Below are positions 21,181 to 32,962 of a stretch of DNA of 64,000 bases, piece after piece. Made by a program: the position numbers and the translations under genes. The first letter of the stretch is position 1. Each line of letters begins with the position of its first letter. Under the pieces are notes generated by a model. It was not told where the DNA came from and did not search any database. It was given only the letters and a program-made list of their open reading frames with translations. Source of the stretch: Calonectria ilicicola (Eukaryota; Ascomycota; Sordariomycetes; Hypocreales; Nectriaceae); assembly GCA_020809705.1 (NCBI GenBank), contig CP085831.1:1922001-1986000 (forward strand), read 5' to 3'.

Positions 21181-22884
21181 ATGTGGCTGATCAATGTTGA
21201 AACCAGGTTGCTCGAGAATTTCTTTGGGGCTCCGGAGAGTATCCCGGCCTACGCGATTTTATCGCACACATGGGAGGACAGACAAGAGGTTACATTTCAG
21301 GACATGTGGCCAGCCCCAGCGCCAGATGAGAGAAGAGGCTGGGATAAAATTGACATGACATGTCTGCAGGCAGCTCGAGACGGCCTTCACTACGCTTGGG
21401 TCGACACTTGCTGCATCGACAAGTCCAGCAGCGCTGAGCTCACCGAGGCCATCAATTCCATGTTCAACTGGTATAAGCGATCCGCACAATGCTATGCCTA
21501 TCTCTCCGACCTCACCACTGTTCCTCCCCTCGATGCATGGGCAACAAGTGTAGAGCATTGCCGATGGTTTACACGCGGTTGGACCCTGCAGGAACTCATC
21601 GCGCCCTCAGAGGTCAAATTCTACAACCGAGAGTGGGAGCCTTGCTCCAAAAGGTCGGACGTCTCAACCCAATTGGCTGAGACCACCAAGATTAGTCTCG
21701 GTATCCTCAACCACACTGAAGAGCTATCCACCGTGTCAGTAGCGCAAAAGATGTCGTGGGCAGCCCGACGCCAAACAACACGAATCGAGGATACAGCCTA
21801 CTGTTTAATGGGCATCTTTGACATCAACATGCCCTTGCTCTATGGCGAAGAAGGCAAAGCTTTTACTAGGCTCCAGGCCGAAATCATCCAATCCTGCCCC
21901 GATCCAAGCATCTTCGCTTGGGTGCAAGCGCCAGACGATGAGACAACAGACACACCCGAGGCCTTTAGCGGGGTCCTGGCTCCGTCGCCAAAGTGCTTCA
22001 AAGGTGCTGGTGAAATGACCAAAGTCACAGGGCGATTTATCCCCGATTTTTCCATGTCCAATCGCGGCATCAAAGTTCATGGCAAATTTAATCTGCGCAT
22101 AGCTTACAAGACAAAAGATGACAAGATTCTTGCGCTCGCGCTCCCTGTGTGTCAACATGGAGATGAGACACTAGGCATCTATGTGAGGAACATTGGACAT
22201 GGCTCTTTTGTCCGGCAAAATCCTGCCAGGCTTATAAAAGTTTATATATCCGAGGGCGGTGTTACGCTGGTATTGAGCCCGTACCTGCTGACGCAAATGC
22301 CTGCTTCGAGCAGCATGCACCCAAGGGATTGTATCTTGAAGCCGCGACATCACGCCATGAAGATTGAGTTGGGAGCTGACATGTCAATATACCGTCGCTG
22401 GCCATGGCAAAAATGGGACGATGTTGATAGCATCTTTTTCGGATCAGACGAGACTGAAATGAACTGGGCAGTGGTGAAAATTGTCGCTGTACCGCCGGAG
22501 TTCTACGCGAAATCTCGAGATCCCATCATATTTTTATTCTACGCCATCGGCTGGAGCAAGTTACTAGGATGTAAACTGCGAAGCGGTGTTCACAAGGTAA
22601 CAGGATCCTTGCCTGATCGTCAGTTAGAAGACACGAATGATCGAGCCGTCGCGGAAAGTTGGGACGGCCACTGGGTTTTGAACCGCTTGGTGATGAACAA
22701 TATTCCTCAACATTCTCACATCGCCACCCATTCATCAGGTGGACGCACGCTATTGCTTAAATATTCTGTGAAAATGGTGGAGAATGGCGATTTGTGCTCA
22801 AACCCATTCTGGCAGGCGAAGTTTTGGTGGGAAATTGTCCCGGATACCAAGGTTCCAAAAATAATCAATACCAGATGGCAATAA
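21181..22884 (+). CDS. HET-domain (heterokaryon incompatibility) protein
   Basis: Single exon of 567 residues from ATG 21181. The start MWLINVETRLLENFFG followed by PAYAILSHTWEDRQEVTFQDM (about 23-43) is the form typical of HET-E/HET-D-like N-termini. The second block is HYAWVDTCCIDKSSSAELTE (about 70-89) with MFNWYKRSAQCYAYLSD, and the third is CRWFTRGWTLQELIAP (about 125-140). The C-terminal 300 residues have no WD, NACHT or ankyrin repeats that I can see and resemble the downstream region that often follows this HET subtype. HET domains trigger cell death after hyphal fusion between incompatible strains and are related to TIR domains by structure. Activity and partner are unknown. Confidence 0.92.
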   Translation: MWLINVETRLLENFFGAPESIPAYAILSHTWEDRQEVTFQDMWPAPAPDERRGWDKIDMTCLQAARDGLHYAWVDTCCIDKSSSAELTEAINSMFNWYKRSAQCYAYLSDLTTVPPLDAWATSVEHCRWFTRGWTLQELIAPSEVKFYNREWEPCSKRSDVSTQLAETTKISLGILNHTEELSTVSVAQKMSWAARRQTTRIEDTAYCLMGIFDINMPLLYGEEGKAFTRLQAEIIQSCPDPSIFAWVQAPDDETTDTPEAFSGVLAPSPKCFKGAGEMTKVTGRFIPDFSMSNRGIKVHGKFNLRIAYKTKDDKILALALPVCQHGDETLGIYVRNIGHGSFVRQNPARLIKVYISEGGVTLVLSPYLLTQMPASSSMHPRDCILKPRHHAMKIELGADMSIYRRWPWQKWDDVDSIFFGSDETEMNWAVVKIVAVPPEFYAKSRDPIIFLFYAIGWSKLLGCKLRSGVHKVTGSLPDRQLEDTNDRAVAESWDGHWVLNRLVMNNIPQHSHIATHSSGGRTLLLKYSVKMVENGDLCSNPFWQAKFWWEIVPDTKVPKIINTRWQ

Positions 22885-23122
22885 ATGTGGCTGTATTAAA
22901 ATTTAAAATACTGAAGGGATCTCTGCACTTTAATTAGCCCAATTCAACAGACATGTGCTTTTAATGGGTTATGGTATATCCCAACCGATCACGTAAAACT
23001 ATCATGTTTGCCAAAAATAGTCATCTCAATTCAGGGACCAGCTAATCTCTACAGCCTCAGCTAATTCCAAAACTTTCTTTTCGCACTGATGACTACATCA
23101 GCATCTTTTTTTCTTATCCAAA

Positions 23123-24362
23123 TTAAGCCGAGATCAGCTTGAACTGCTCGTACAAGGCCCGTCCCTCCATTTCCTCGCCATCGTTGAGCTTTCCTTTGAC
23201 GGAGCCAATGAAGCGCTGGTAGTAATCCTGGTTGTCGATAATGAAGTCATTGGTAACGTTCAAGCTCAAGACACCCTCTTCGCCCAGCTGGAAGGTGATT
23301 GTCACTCCCAACGGGGGCTCAGAGCCGGTCTTGGGTGGGTATTCGTCATTTCCGCCCCAAGGTCGAACCACGACAGCCTGGTCAGCACAGCTTAGTTCCA
23401 CAAACTCTCCGTCCTTGGTAACAGATGCAGAAAAGGTTTCGAAGAGCTCGCCGCTAGCATTAGGGCTCTGGTTGTCTGCGAAGACGACAGAGTAAGGACC
23501 AACACGGGCATGACCCCAATAGGTGTGGTTCACGTCGTTCATAAAGGGGGAATCTCCCCAGTTCTGGTCGTGGTATCCCAATCCCGTGAAAGTCAAGGGC
23601 GTTCCATTGATGTCAAAGTCGATAGTAGCATTGGAATCAGGTACAGCGTTACCCCAGCCTACATTCAGGAAAGCCGTAGAGTTGCTGCCAGGAGCATCAG
23701 GGGCGCAGTTGTATCGAGGCTGTGAGACCTATCCCTTCAAATTAGCTGGTCATCGCTTTTGAGCAAAATTTTAAATTTGACACATACAGGGTTCAACGTG
23801 ATCTTGCCAGATACACCAATGTCGGCGTTATCAACGGTCGCCTGGAAGCCCTTCTTTGGGTTGCCAGAAAACTTGGCACCGGTGCCTTTCCAGTCGCCAG
23901 AAACGCTGGAGCCCTTCTCAATAAATACTGCTTCATCAGTAACAGGAAGGTTGTATTTGAACAGGGTTCCGTTTTCAAAGGTTCCAGAAAGCTCGACGGA
24001 AAGGGGGCCGTTCAAGTATCCACGCGGGAAGCCTTGGGAACCGGCATTGTAAAAGACAAGGTTGAAAGACTCGTTGGCGGAGGAAGTTGACACGGCATCA
24101 AAATACCACCTTAGGTATAACGTTTAGTGGGGAAAATGTATACCTCGAGGGTCTTAGCTTACCATTCGTAGCTAGTGATATTAGTTGTAGGTGTGACCTT
24201 CAATCCAGAAATTGATCCACTTCCAGCCACCTTCTCAGAGATGGTTGTACCGTTGTAAAGAGCGTTGGGAAGTACAGTCACTTTCCCTTTCGAGGCAGCA
24301 ACAGCAGCGTAGTGAAAGAGGAGCGAGAACGTAGAAACGATGGAGCGGGTTTGGGAGACCAT
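23123..24362 (-). CDS. Lipocalin-type Diels-Alderase / CrtC-like protein, secreted
   Basis: Minus strand, exons 24362-24163, 24109-23788 and 23728-23123; introns 53 and 59 nt; 375 residues. The first acceptor could also lie at the next in-frame CAG for exon 3 (nine bases later). ATG 24362 is chosen because a TATAAA-like box sits only about 8 bases before the first in-frame ATG (24455). Splicing rebuilds SYEWWYFDA (about 63-71), and exon 3 holds GLGYHDQNWGDSP (about 224-236). Both are hallmarks of the CrtC/AttH-like lipocalin family that includes fungal Diels-Alderases acting after PKS-NRPS or tropolone pathways. A hydrophobic N-terminus looks like a signal peptide, and there are many N-glycosylation sequons (NGT, NIT, NES, NST, NHT, NVT). 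The pericyclase role is a family inference; hydratase-like roles are possible. Confidence 0.82.
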
Positions 24363-26442
24363 TTTTGCGAAGTCTTGGGTTGCTTGGTTCAAATGAGAGA
24401 GTTGTGTGTGTGAGGGTGAAAAGTGAAGATTGCGAATTGAGATTGAGGAAGACATTGTTTTATACTTATTCGCCAGCCTGTTTCCTTTTATGAAGCATTA
24501 AATTCAAATTTATCCGCGGATCTATTACAACAATTGCCCGATGACGGCGCGACGCAGTCTACCGGTTTCCGCGTAGAGCTTATCGCCGGAGTTGTCTGAA
24601 AATGCTGACAATGAAAAATCCCACTTTGAATGTGCTTTGCAATAAAACTACACTTTGCGAAAACGAATAATGTGCACGATCCACATGATCCACTCTTGTG
24701 AGCGGATCTGCGCAAAGACGGTAAACCAAAGAGGCCGAATAATTTGCGACGAGTCTCGAATCCCCAATCGAAATGCTCAGTTCTCACACCCGGTCTCCTC
24801 TACTTCGTGAAGCCGCAAGAAGGCCATCAACGAATGACTAATCCAAACGTGATATCAATCGATTTTTGACCATAGTTCTGTCGTCTGCTTCACTCATAAA
24901 ATCCGTGCTGCTACAATTCCGTTCTGAGTGCAATATCACCAACTGTTATTAGCCCCATTCACCCGGACCATAGCCATGCGAGTTGGGATTACGATTTCCC
25001 GTGATCGAAATAATGGTGCCCAAATTAAGCGTGTTCCAATTTATCATCGCTATCTTGGAGCCATCCCGGACTTGAATGCACTGTTAACATCAGGGAAGTG
25101 AGGCAGCCACCGATTCATATTAAGCACTTGGATAACAAAGAATTATAAAAGCTACTTGACCCAACAAGACATCATTTATCACCATGGCACCATTAAAACT
25201 AAAAGGGGAGAGTTCAGTTTCTATTTTAGGAACCGAAATCGTATCCTGAATCAATAATGTGGGATTGCTTCACATCAATAGGGTAGGCTTGTTGCGAAGG
25301 GATGAATTTCACAAATAGTCACTTCGAGACAATGCAGCCGCGGGAGATAATTCAGATTGACGAAGCGAAGTCAGAACAGAAATATTTTTCTATTCATGGT
25401 TGAAATATGTAGAATAATTCTTACTGTGGTTTAAGAAAAGGCCTATAGCAAGCAGAGGAGTGGTCAGTCTTTCCTCCCGCTTTGCCAACCAGCTGCTGTA
25501 TCAAGCTGCGTAGTTCATCCCAATCCTCACTTGACCGTGTTGAAATGGGTACTGCAGGTCTCTAATGACGATGTAGGCGTCTATAATTTTATATTTCGGA
25601 ACATATATCAGTTCAAGTTGTGCAGATTTACTTTTGGAAACAATTTAGTCACGCATCGGCGGGTGCAAGTTCTGTTGCAATATGACAAAAATGTCACGTT
25701 TTCTTTTTAAGTTGTACATGTACCAAATTAGAATTTCAGGTGATTTATTACTAAGAAAGAGCAAAGAAAAAGATGCCGAATAGCGAAACTCTTTCACATG
25801 TCATGGTTTCAGAAGGGGTGACAGGGAAATAAGGAAGTGAGTTCTGGGCCCGTAGTGATTACAATCCCATGTGAAAGGACCGACTTGTGGGTGGCCACTA
25901 GACGGAATCGAATTCCGTGATGGGTGATTTGTCTATTTTGGGATTCACATGCTGTGTCCGCTCACCATTTTGTGTATCATATGAGACATCATTGCCATAA
26001 TCGATCGCGCGCCCCGTCACGTACCAATGCCATTCTTCGCAGCCGGGAAAATGTCTCACGCCAATTCGAATGCGACTCAGCGCGCAACTGCCGAGACAGG
26101 AGAGCAATATTCTCGGTCAATGATTCCGGATGCATCCTGTTACAAGGCTGGTCGGCGTGCTTGTTTCAGCCTCAAGTCTTATTAATCTTAGGGCAGACGT
26201 GTATGCTTTCGGCGAACCTGCAATCACAAATAATCACACCCCCACTCGATTCGGACGATTAGGATGCCTGTAAATTCGGCTTACAGGTATTTTCTTATAA
26301 AGGCAGACTAGTCCATATCTAGTTCTGTGCACTTCAAACGTTCCTCGTTCACCCATCGCAGTCAATAACAAAAACATACACTACCCTTCTCGTGGCTTGA
26401 CATTCTCCGACCCTGTTTTACCGTCCTGCGCAGACACCCAAC
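24363..26442. other. Long intergenic region, no gene seen
   Basis: About 2.1 kb. It includes the promoter of the Diels-Alderase-like gene (several CCG/CGG triplets at 24510-24600, possible zinc-cluster sites) and the promoter of the 26443 gene. Frames at 24488-24787 and 25898-26262 are not supported. Confidence 0.5.
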
Positions 26443-26746
26443 ATGTCGTCATCCTCTGAGAGCGAGAAACACATCGATCTTGACGAAGGAGATGCCATGG
26501 AAGTGAGGAAGGCTGCTGAAAAACTGGGAGAAGTAGAAAAGAAGGCCAGAATAATGTACGACCAGGTATCAGAGTTATTCCCTGGCGTCGAGTTTGAGGC
26601 ATGGGCATGCAACAATGTACAAGACTTCTCTGTCTAATCTTGTCGTATCAGAGTCGCTAATTATCTTCTAGTATCCGGATCTCACCGAGGCCCGTGATAA
26701 GCTGCAACGTGCCAAAGAAGAGTATTGGGCCTGGAAGGACGAATAA
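26443..26746 (+). CDS. Small acidic/charged helical protein
   Basis: Two exons, 26443-26616 and 26672-26746; the 55-nt intron starts GTACAAG, has a GCTAAT branch and ends CTAG; 82 residues. The sequence starts MSSSSESEKHIDLDEGDAME, continues as a charged amphipathic helix (VRKAAEKLGEVEKKARIMYD), then VSELFPGVEFEAWACNN, and after splicing YPDLTEARDKLQRAKEEYWA before WKDE. It looks like a small coiled-coil protein without signal or membrane segment. The coherent helical phase across the splice junction supports the model. No family is recognised and the role is unknown. Confidence 0.7.
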
Positions 26747-27071
26747 AGAATGGCAACCGACGGACCCTTGCTTTTATGGGTTGACCAGAACAGTTCATTG
26801 GTCCACTTGCGTATTTGATTGCACTGATTTCCTTGGTCATGCAAGAACCAGAGCTGATGCCGCCTTCAACCAAGCAATGCCCGAGTTATATCTAGATCGA
26901 CCATATGCAGCGCCCAGTAGACTCGAGAATCGCATTGGAATATAATAAAGATCTCATTTAGCATCAATCATCATTAATCACCTTTTCATTGTCACTAGCC
27001 TGATAATTGGCTGCCATTTCTTTTGCTCCACCAAAAGTCATCAAGCCCACTGTCGATTCTTATTATTAATG
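26747..27071. other. Convergent 3' region
   Basis: About 325 bases between the small protein gene and the acyltransferase. No feature is recognised. Confidence 0.5.
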
Positions 27072-28649
27072 TTAGATCTCCTCCGTCGCCATCTTCTTTT
27101 CCATCATTGCCCAAAGACCTTTTGCCCTGTATCCTGAAAGCCAATAATTGCCCTCGGCGTCTTTACCCACGATAATAATGCCGTCTGAGAAATTATATGG
27201 GCCTTGTACATTCTGAATATACGACGGCGTCAAGGGCGCTGCCCGTGGCTTGATGACAGCAGCCGAGAGATCAGTGCCGTACATGTCTGCTTTCTTCCAG
27301 TTTGAAAACATTAATAAATGCATTAAGCTATCGCCAAAGAAGGGGGGCGCTCTATTTTGTGGATCAAGACGGACAAGCGACGCATAGGAATCAACCTGCT
27401 CGCGCGAGCCTTGCTCTTTTATCGAGCGACGGATCTGGGACGCGAGATAGCTCAGCGGCCTTCGAAAGATATCCTTTGCGGAAACCAAGGTAACAAGAAA
27501 ACCAACGCAGTTGCTAAGAAAAGGTCTATCGGCAGGTATAATATGTTTCAAGGCAGGGCGCCACTGATATGCTTGCTGAACAGCAACCTTGCCTCACATC
27601 AGCAGGTGTTCTTCATGTCAATAGAGCGATCACTCACAGTTCTATTAGAGTTTGCTGCCAGATTCGCCATTGCCAGTCGAGTTGTCCAGGCTACTAGAAC
27701 ATCTCCCTCGCTCAGAAATGGTTCCTCTTTTTCCCCATTGGCTTTTGATTCGGCGGCAAGTTCCGCTAGAGCGCGTTCCCTTAACTTGGCAAGGTATGCA
27801 GCCGGTATGCAGACCATGCGATGCTCTTTGCTGCGGATCGCTAGGTTATAGGCATTCAAGACGGCCCAAGAGACGAGGCCGAGCATAGATACGCGGCGAT
27901 CGGAAAGAACATGGGCTTCAGGCGGGTACTTTCCCAGATCCTTCAAAGCATAATCCTCGGGTGCCAGTGGATCCGGTATTTCGTCTTCTCTTCCTTGAAG
28001 CATCAATGTCCAGGAATTGATGAGGGCCTTTTTAGCGATGGCGTCACAAGATAAGTGTATCCAGTGCAAAACGACGATTGTCGAGTTCTTGAACGACACC
28101 ACACGCAGCCCTAATTCTGGTCGGTCTGTAGTGAGGTAGTCATCGAGGCATGTTGGAATTTCTGGTCCGTGAATGAACTCTGAAAGTTGGTCGGGGTCTC
28201 CCACAATCGCAGGTCGGCCATTGCGGGGTGGTCGCGGGATATGCACTGCAGCAGGGTGATCCTCCACGGCCAAATCACTCAGGTCCACATGATCGAATCC
28301 GATAGCTGGGCGGTCTTGGGAAAAGGCAACCGGGATGTGGTGCTCTAATTGCCCGCGATCCTAAATGCAGGACATGTTAAATCTGAACTTGGGAATAATA
28401 CCCCATTGGATGTATAGGTCTTACATTTCTTCTTAGCCTGGCTCCCAGTTTGTTCCAGCCCGGGCGACTCACTACACGCTCCAGTGAGTCGTGAAGCCTT
28501 TTTACATCCAGAACATCGTCGAACACAAATAGCGTATACATTACAAACGTCCGAAAGATTATGGTATCATCAAAGAAGCCTACCGGAACCACGCGATCAG
28601 TCGTCACACGTGGCGGTTGCTTGGACCGGCCAAATAAAAAGCTCACCAT
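27072..28649 (-). CDS. BAHD/trichothecene-acetyltransferase-like acyltransferase
   Basis: Minus strand, exons 28649-28425, 28360-27638 and 27575-27072; introns 64 nt (GTAAGA...TTTAG) and 62 nt (GTGAGT...TTCAG), all phase 0; 483 residues. The catalytic HxxxD motif is HLSCD at about residues 177-181 (in VVLHWIHLSCDAIAKK). The first domain starts with a Phe/Asp-rich strand (VGFFDDTIIFRTF) and LHDSLERVVSRPGWNKLG, typical of fungal members. The C-terminal DFGWG-type motif is degenerate, near SNWKKADMYGTDLS. The family transfers acyl groups from CoA to alcohols or amines in specialised metabolism (fungal transferase family, PF02458-like). It is cytosolic. It lies on the same strand as the Diels-Alderase-like gene 2.7 kb away. 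Confidence 0.88.
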
Positions 28650-31153
28650 CTTGGTGTTTGTCGAGCGTTACAATATTACACCTTGCCCGGAACAGCAGAC
28701 ACAGAAACGGGGGTGGGTGGTGAAGGAAATTTAAGTTGGGCAGACGACTCCTGCAGTTTACACGTAATTCCAGATTGGGGACTGGATGTTGCAAGGATTG
28801 CTCCAGATCCAGGCCGGAGCCTACTCCATCGGGTCGGCCCACAAAGAGCTAGCCCCCTAAGAGGAGGTGCCGTCATCCGAAAGGTTAGTATTTGGTGCAG
28901 CCATGTTCATTTCAAGTGTGGGTGATTGCGTCAGCTAGGCCGGCTGGCCAGAGCATGATAAGATGCAAAGATTTGAAGGCCCGTCGTCGTAATGCCCAGT
29001 ACGAGATCTCCTAGCACGCTAGTAACAAAACCAATTATTTTACCTTAACAGCAATCCAACCAATTTAGCTTTTTTTTCTTTACTTTTTTTTAAACAAGTT
29101 TTATAATTTTTATTGAGAATATTGGCCTGATGGACATATTTGGTTGAGTTACCTGTTGGCTAGTGGTTTTAGCAGGGGGGCCTTGAAATCCCACTGCCAA
29201 TGCAACTGTCTGTTGGCTGTGAACCATGGGGTGTTCCTTGAAGAACAGTGCGGCGTAGCCCGCACCGGATGTAACAGCAAGTGAGTCGTGGACATGCTAT
29301 GGTCTGTTTCTTTGACAGTGGCTCCGTGTAGCCCACTCCCAATGACACTTGTTAGTTGTGCAGTGTTCCTCTTGAGAATGCGGCACGTACACACATGACT
29401 TGATTACTTCCCAATTTTACTTTTCAGTTACCTAAAGACTATAATTGGCCAATTGCCTTTCACCTTGTAAGATCTTGGCAATTTTCTCAAACTTTATTTC
29501 CATGTCCATCACTGGTAGTTCCGCGGAGCTATCGCTGATCTTTCACCAAAAGGTTTAGTGGGGCGGAGCGAAGGGGAGCGTGTATCTAGAACTGCCCGTA
29601 GCCTCGCATAAATACTGGGTAGAAGGCTTTTTAAGGGCCATACAAGCGATATCAATTTTTATTTGTATTGTTGCCAATCTTGTGATTGGCCTTGGCATTT
29701 AGATAAGATTGAAACTGTGTGGACTAGGCCAAGTGCTCTAGCCTTTGCCTTTCTTCTCTATGTCCTAGCTAACGCTAGTTGGAGGGGATATAGTCATTAA
29801 AATAGTTAGGTTATCGCCAGTTATTCGAGTTCTATTGCTCTTTCTATGGCTACTTAGAGATGCGTGGTTCCACTTTTTTTATCCTGCATAACTTCCAGAT
29901 GTCAAAGCGAAGAAAATGGTCTACCCACTCGGAGATCTGGAAATGAAAATATTTGCACATGTGGCGATAGCCTGTTGTGAAAGGCACAGCTCGTGTTTAG
30001 AAGTTACTCGAAGTATCGGCCATAAGAGCAACCACGTTCAGGCGCAATGTGCAGATCATCAAAATATATCCCCTCATCGGAGAGAGGGTGAATTTGTTCT
30101 GTAACAAGTATACGCTCACTGCTGGCGCCTATTTGTGTAGATGGTATAATTTCGGTTATTTTGTGGAAATCCAAAATCATCCACGGATTTAGTGCATGCC
30201 AAAATATCCTGTCATGCATTTTTGGCCGCCAGCCCTATATGCCCACGCATATTTCGGCTGGGACGGCAAGTAGACGAGTGAGCATGTCATGACAAATGAG
30301 TGTAAAAGATTAAGCGCCTGTGGCAAGAGGGAAAAGGTAAATATCCAGCCCGTCCTTGGCGGGCAGATGCCAAGCCCGGACTAACAACCAACACAACCAA
30401 CGAGAGACAACATCATTGGCCAAGCTCGTGGATCCAGCCCATAACCGGCTACGCGGCTGACCCGAACCACAAAAGTTAGGCGAATTATTGGCCAGGAAAC
30501 TCAGCAGGCTGCATGTTTGGAGGTCTAAAATAGAGCCATGCAGTCTTTGAGACTCGGCGGTTATGCAGGTAGAGCTCTGACCTGTTTCTAGCAACCCGCT
30601 TCATGTTTCAACTAGCAGCTAATGCAAGATATCACTGTTGGCCAGTCTCATAAACCTGGTCTCAGGTGGCCAAGTGGCTGGTCCAGACCGTGCGATGAAG
30701 GCGGAATACTGGTAAATCTAGGACAGGATCCAACAGGCTGCTGCAAAATGTCATAAAATTGGTTCATATTCTGGAGACGTGGCTGCTGCAGGCCACCATA
30801 GTCCAATCCATAATGATAAATAGCCTACGTTTGTATTTATGGCCGTCGAATGATATCCACCAGATTCGGAGAAGGCTTGCTCTCCTAACCAGGTTCAGTT
30901 AATGTGTCCCAGACAACTGAACTGGCAGCATGGACGAATTAAGTGAGGTTATCCTGCACATTTTGAATTTCTAAATTAAGCAATGAGGTATTTAAAAGTC
31001 AGTGGCTAGAAGACCCCAACACCTGGCAAGCAGCCCGACCTCTCCCAAGCAGGTTCGGACACCTTGGTCGTTCAAACGAAATTATTTATTTAGCGTGTTC
31101 AACTGTCGCGTCGCGTCGATCGCACAGCTCTAATCCCTGAACAAATACCCGCT
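28650..31153. other. Long intergenic region with degenerate repeats
   Basis: About 2.5 kb without a supported gene. A T-rich tract lies near 29065-29120. Two related segments of about 60 bases (near 29192 and near 29331) look like a decayed direct duplication. The remainder could include old transposon debris, but I found no terminal repeats. Confidence 0.45.
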
Positions 31154-32962
31154 ATGACCAGCGACACGCCAATGACACCTCTGATTTACCAGAATTCAAC
31201 GACAGAGGTTGCATTCGAGAGCCATGAGACGCAGGATCTAGTTGTGAAGGGCTTGGGCAGACCAACGCGGAGGAAGATTTTAAGTTACCTCGATCTTTTG
31301 GCTACCTTAATATCCATTGGTTGCTTTACAGCAGCTGCTGTTTGTATCAGCCACCAACTCCCCTATGCTGCTTCCTTGGGTCTTAATACCCAGCTGGTTG
31401 TGCTGGGCGTTCTTCTCGCAGTGGAGACATTATGCTTACAGAGAGTATTGCCATTCGCCCTCCTGCTCTTTGAAGCACAGTATGGGAAGTTCACGCTCCA
31501 GAATATTGAAGGGTTACTCCGAACATCTCCGACGGCAAGCCGCCTGGGATGGATCTGGAGGATATTTTTGTTGACTTTCAAGCTTTTGCCCCTGACATTG
31601 GGAGTGGGGTACAAAAGGTTCACGGGCGGTGTTGCATATTCCAGCATTTCAACTTCTAATATTGCTTTCGGTCCTGCTGCACCACCTGGGTTCCAAAGAA
31701 ACACGGCACGATCGCTGCGAGAATTCAGCACCAATACCGGGATGATCAATGCGGTTCTGGCCAATGCAACGGTTCCATTCATGACTATGAGTTCAGACAG
31801 TGAGCCATTTCCCAAAAATCTCAGCTCCGAGAATCCAATGGTATACGGGTTTAGCTCGATTTTGATTTCCAATACTTCGGCGGCAGTTATCGATGCGCCT
31901 TTGGCCAGCCGTATTACCGAACTACAGAAGATTCTGCAAGGTGAAGAGGCCTATCATCTCACAGCGAAAAACATCCGAGGAACTGTGGCCCAGTATAATA
32001 AATCAGTGGAAGACGAAAGCTATTGGAACCAAACCTACGACATCAGAAATTTAGATAAGCTCTCTCTGGGGAATGGGTATTATTTTATGGTGCTTCAGCA
32101 GGGAGTGGCGTCCACGGACGAAGCCCGATCCTGGAATGGATCATGGTCTCTGGTGGGAACTTACAAGAACGAGAACAATGAGATCGCCGACGACGACTCT
32201 AGAGTTTCTCAAGAGGTGGCCCTCAAGTTTGTCACAAGCAGGGCCATGCGATTTGATGTCAAGAGACACAGGTGCGAAGGCACTTGGAAAATCACGCGAA
32301 GCTCAGTCGAGCTCCAGAAGGGGAAGTGCGACAAGGACCCTTTACCATCTATACATCAAATCTACGACAACTCCCAGCTTGCAGTTAGTCTACACCTCAA
32401 GACCAGTCTCGCCGACTATTTGGGGTGGTTTGCTACCACAAGAAATCAATCGCATTGGCTGGTGCCGACTCATGTCGCGGTTATGGCTTCAGCATATCAC
32501 TCTTTGGTCGCCGCTAGAGAAGGTTTTGTCGCAGCACAAACCTTTGGAAAACTTTGGAAAGCGAAAAACTTGGGTCCCCATGATTGGTACAACGAAACTT
32601 ACCGGTCAACAGAATTCCTTCAAATGTCAAAGGCAACATTTCGTGACAGTCCTTCTCTATACGCTATTCTTGGCCTGCAACCGGCCGTTACTATCTGCGC
32701 AATCGTTATGATTGCCTTCCATTTCCAGGTACCCATCTCACGAAATCTTGGACTAATTTCCCTACTGGCTGGAGTCGAGCGGGATACGCTTGACATGCTC
32801 CGAGGCGCCTCATATAGCGGCGAACTAGTTGAGCCTGTTGGTGTAAGAATTTATGTGTCACATTTTCCTGATCAGGATGGTGTGAAAATTGGGGATGTTC
32901 AATATCGTCTTGGCGAGGCAGGTTCACATGGGACTATCAAGAGGGGCTTCATTTATTCATAA
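31154..32962 (+). CDS. Fungal multi-pass membrane protein with large glycosylated loop
   Basis: Single exon of 602 residues. After a short cytoplasmic N-terminus there are about three hydrophobic helices (SYLDLLATLISIGCFTAA, LVVLGVLLAVETLCLQ with VLPFALLLF, and WIWRIFLLTFKLLPLTLGV). A roughly 350-residue loop follows with many N-glycosylation sequons (NAT, NTS, NQT, NGS, NQS, NET), and then a last helix (YAILGLQPAVTICAIVMIAF). The tail ends with a GTIKRG segment. This two-ended membrane layout with a large lumenal or extracellular loop is common among uncharacterised Pezizomycotina proteins. I do not recognise a named domain. It is probably at the plasma membrane or in the secretory pathway. 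Confidence 0.8.
   Translation: MTSDTPMTPLIYQNSTTEVAFESHETQDLVVKGLGRPTRRKILSYLDLLATLISIGCFTAAAVCISHQLPYAASLGLNTQLVVLGVLLAVETLCLQRVLPFALLLFEAQYGKFTLQNIEGLLRTSPTASRLGWIWRIFLLTFKLLPLTLGVGYKRFTGGVAYSSISTSNIAFGPAAPPGFQRNTARSLREFSTNTGMINAVLANATVPFMTMSSDSEPFPKNLSSENPMVYGFSSILISNTSAAVIDAPLASRITELQKILQGEEAYHLTAKNIRGTVAQYNKSVEDESYWNQTYDIRNLDKLSLGNGYYFMVLQQGVASTDEARSWNGSWSLVGTYKNENNEIADDDSRVSQEVALKFVTSRAMRFDVKRHRCEGTWKITRSSVELQKGKCDKDPLPSIHQIYDNSQLAVSLHLKTSLADYLGWFATTRNQSHWLVPTHVAVMASAYHSLVAAREGFVAAQTFGKLWKAKNLGPHDWYNETYRSTEFLQMSKATFRDSPSLYAILGLQPAVTICAIVMIAFHFQVPISRNLGLISLLAGVERDTLDMLRGASYSGELVEPVGVRIYVSHFPDQDGVKIGDVQYRLGEAGSHGTIKRGFIYS

Noticed and set aside
25890..25925. Possible tRNA-like stem near GGAATCGAATTCC
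   Set aside because: It is just a short palindrome; no cloverleaf can be built around it.
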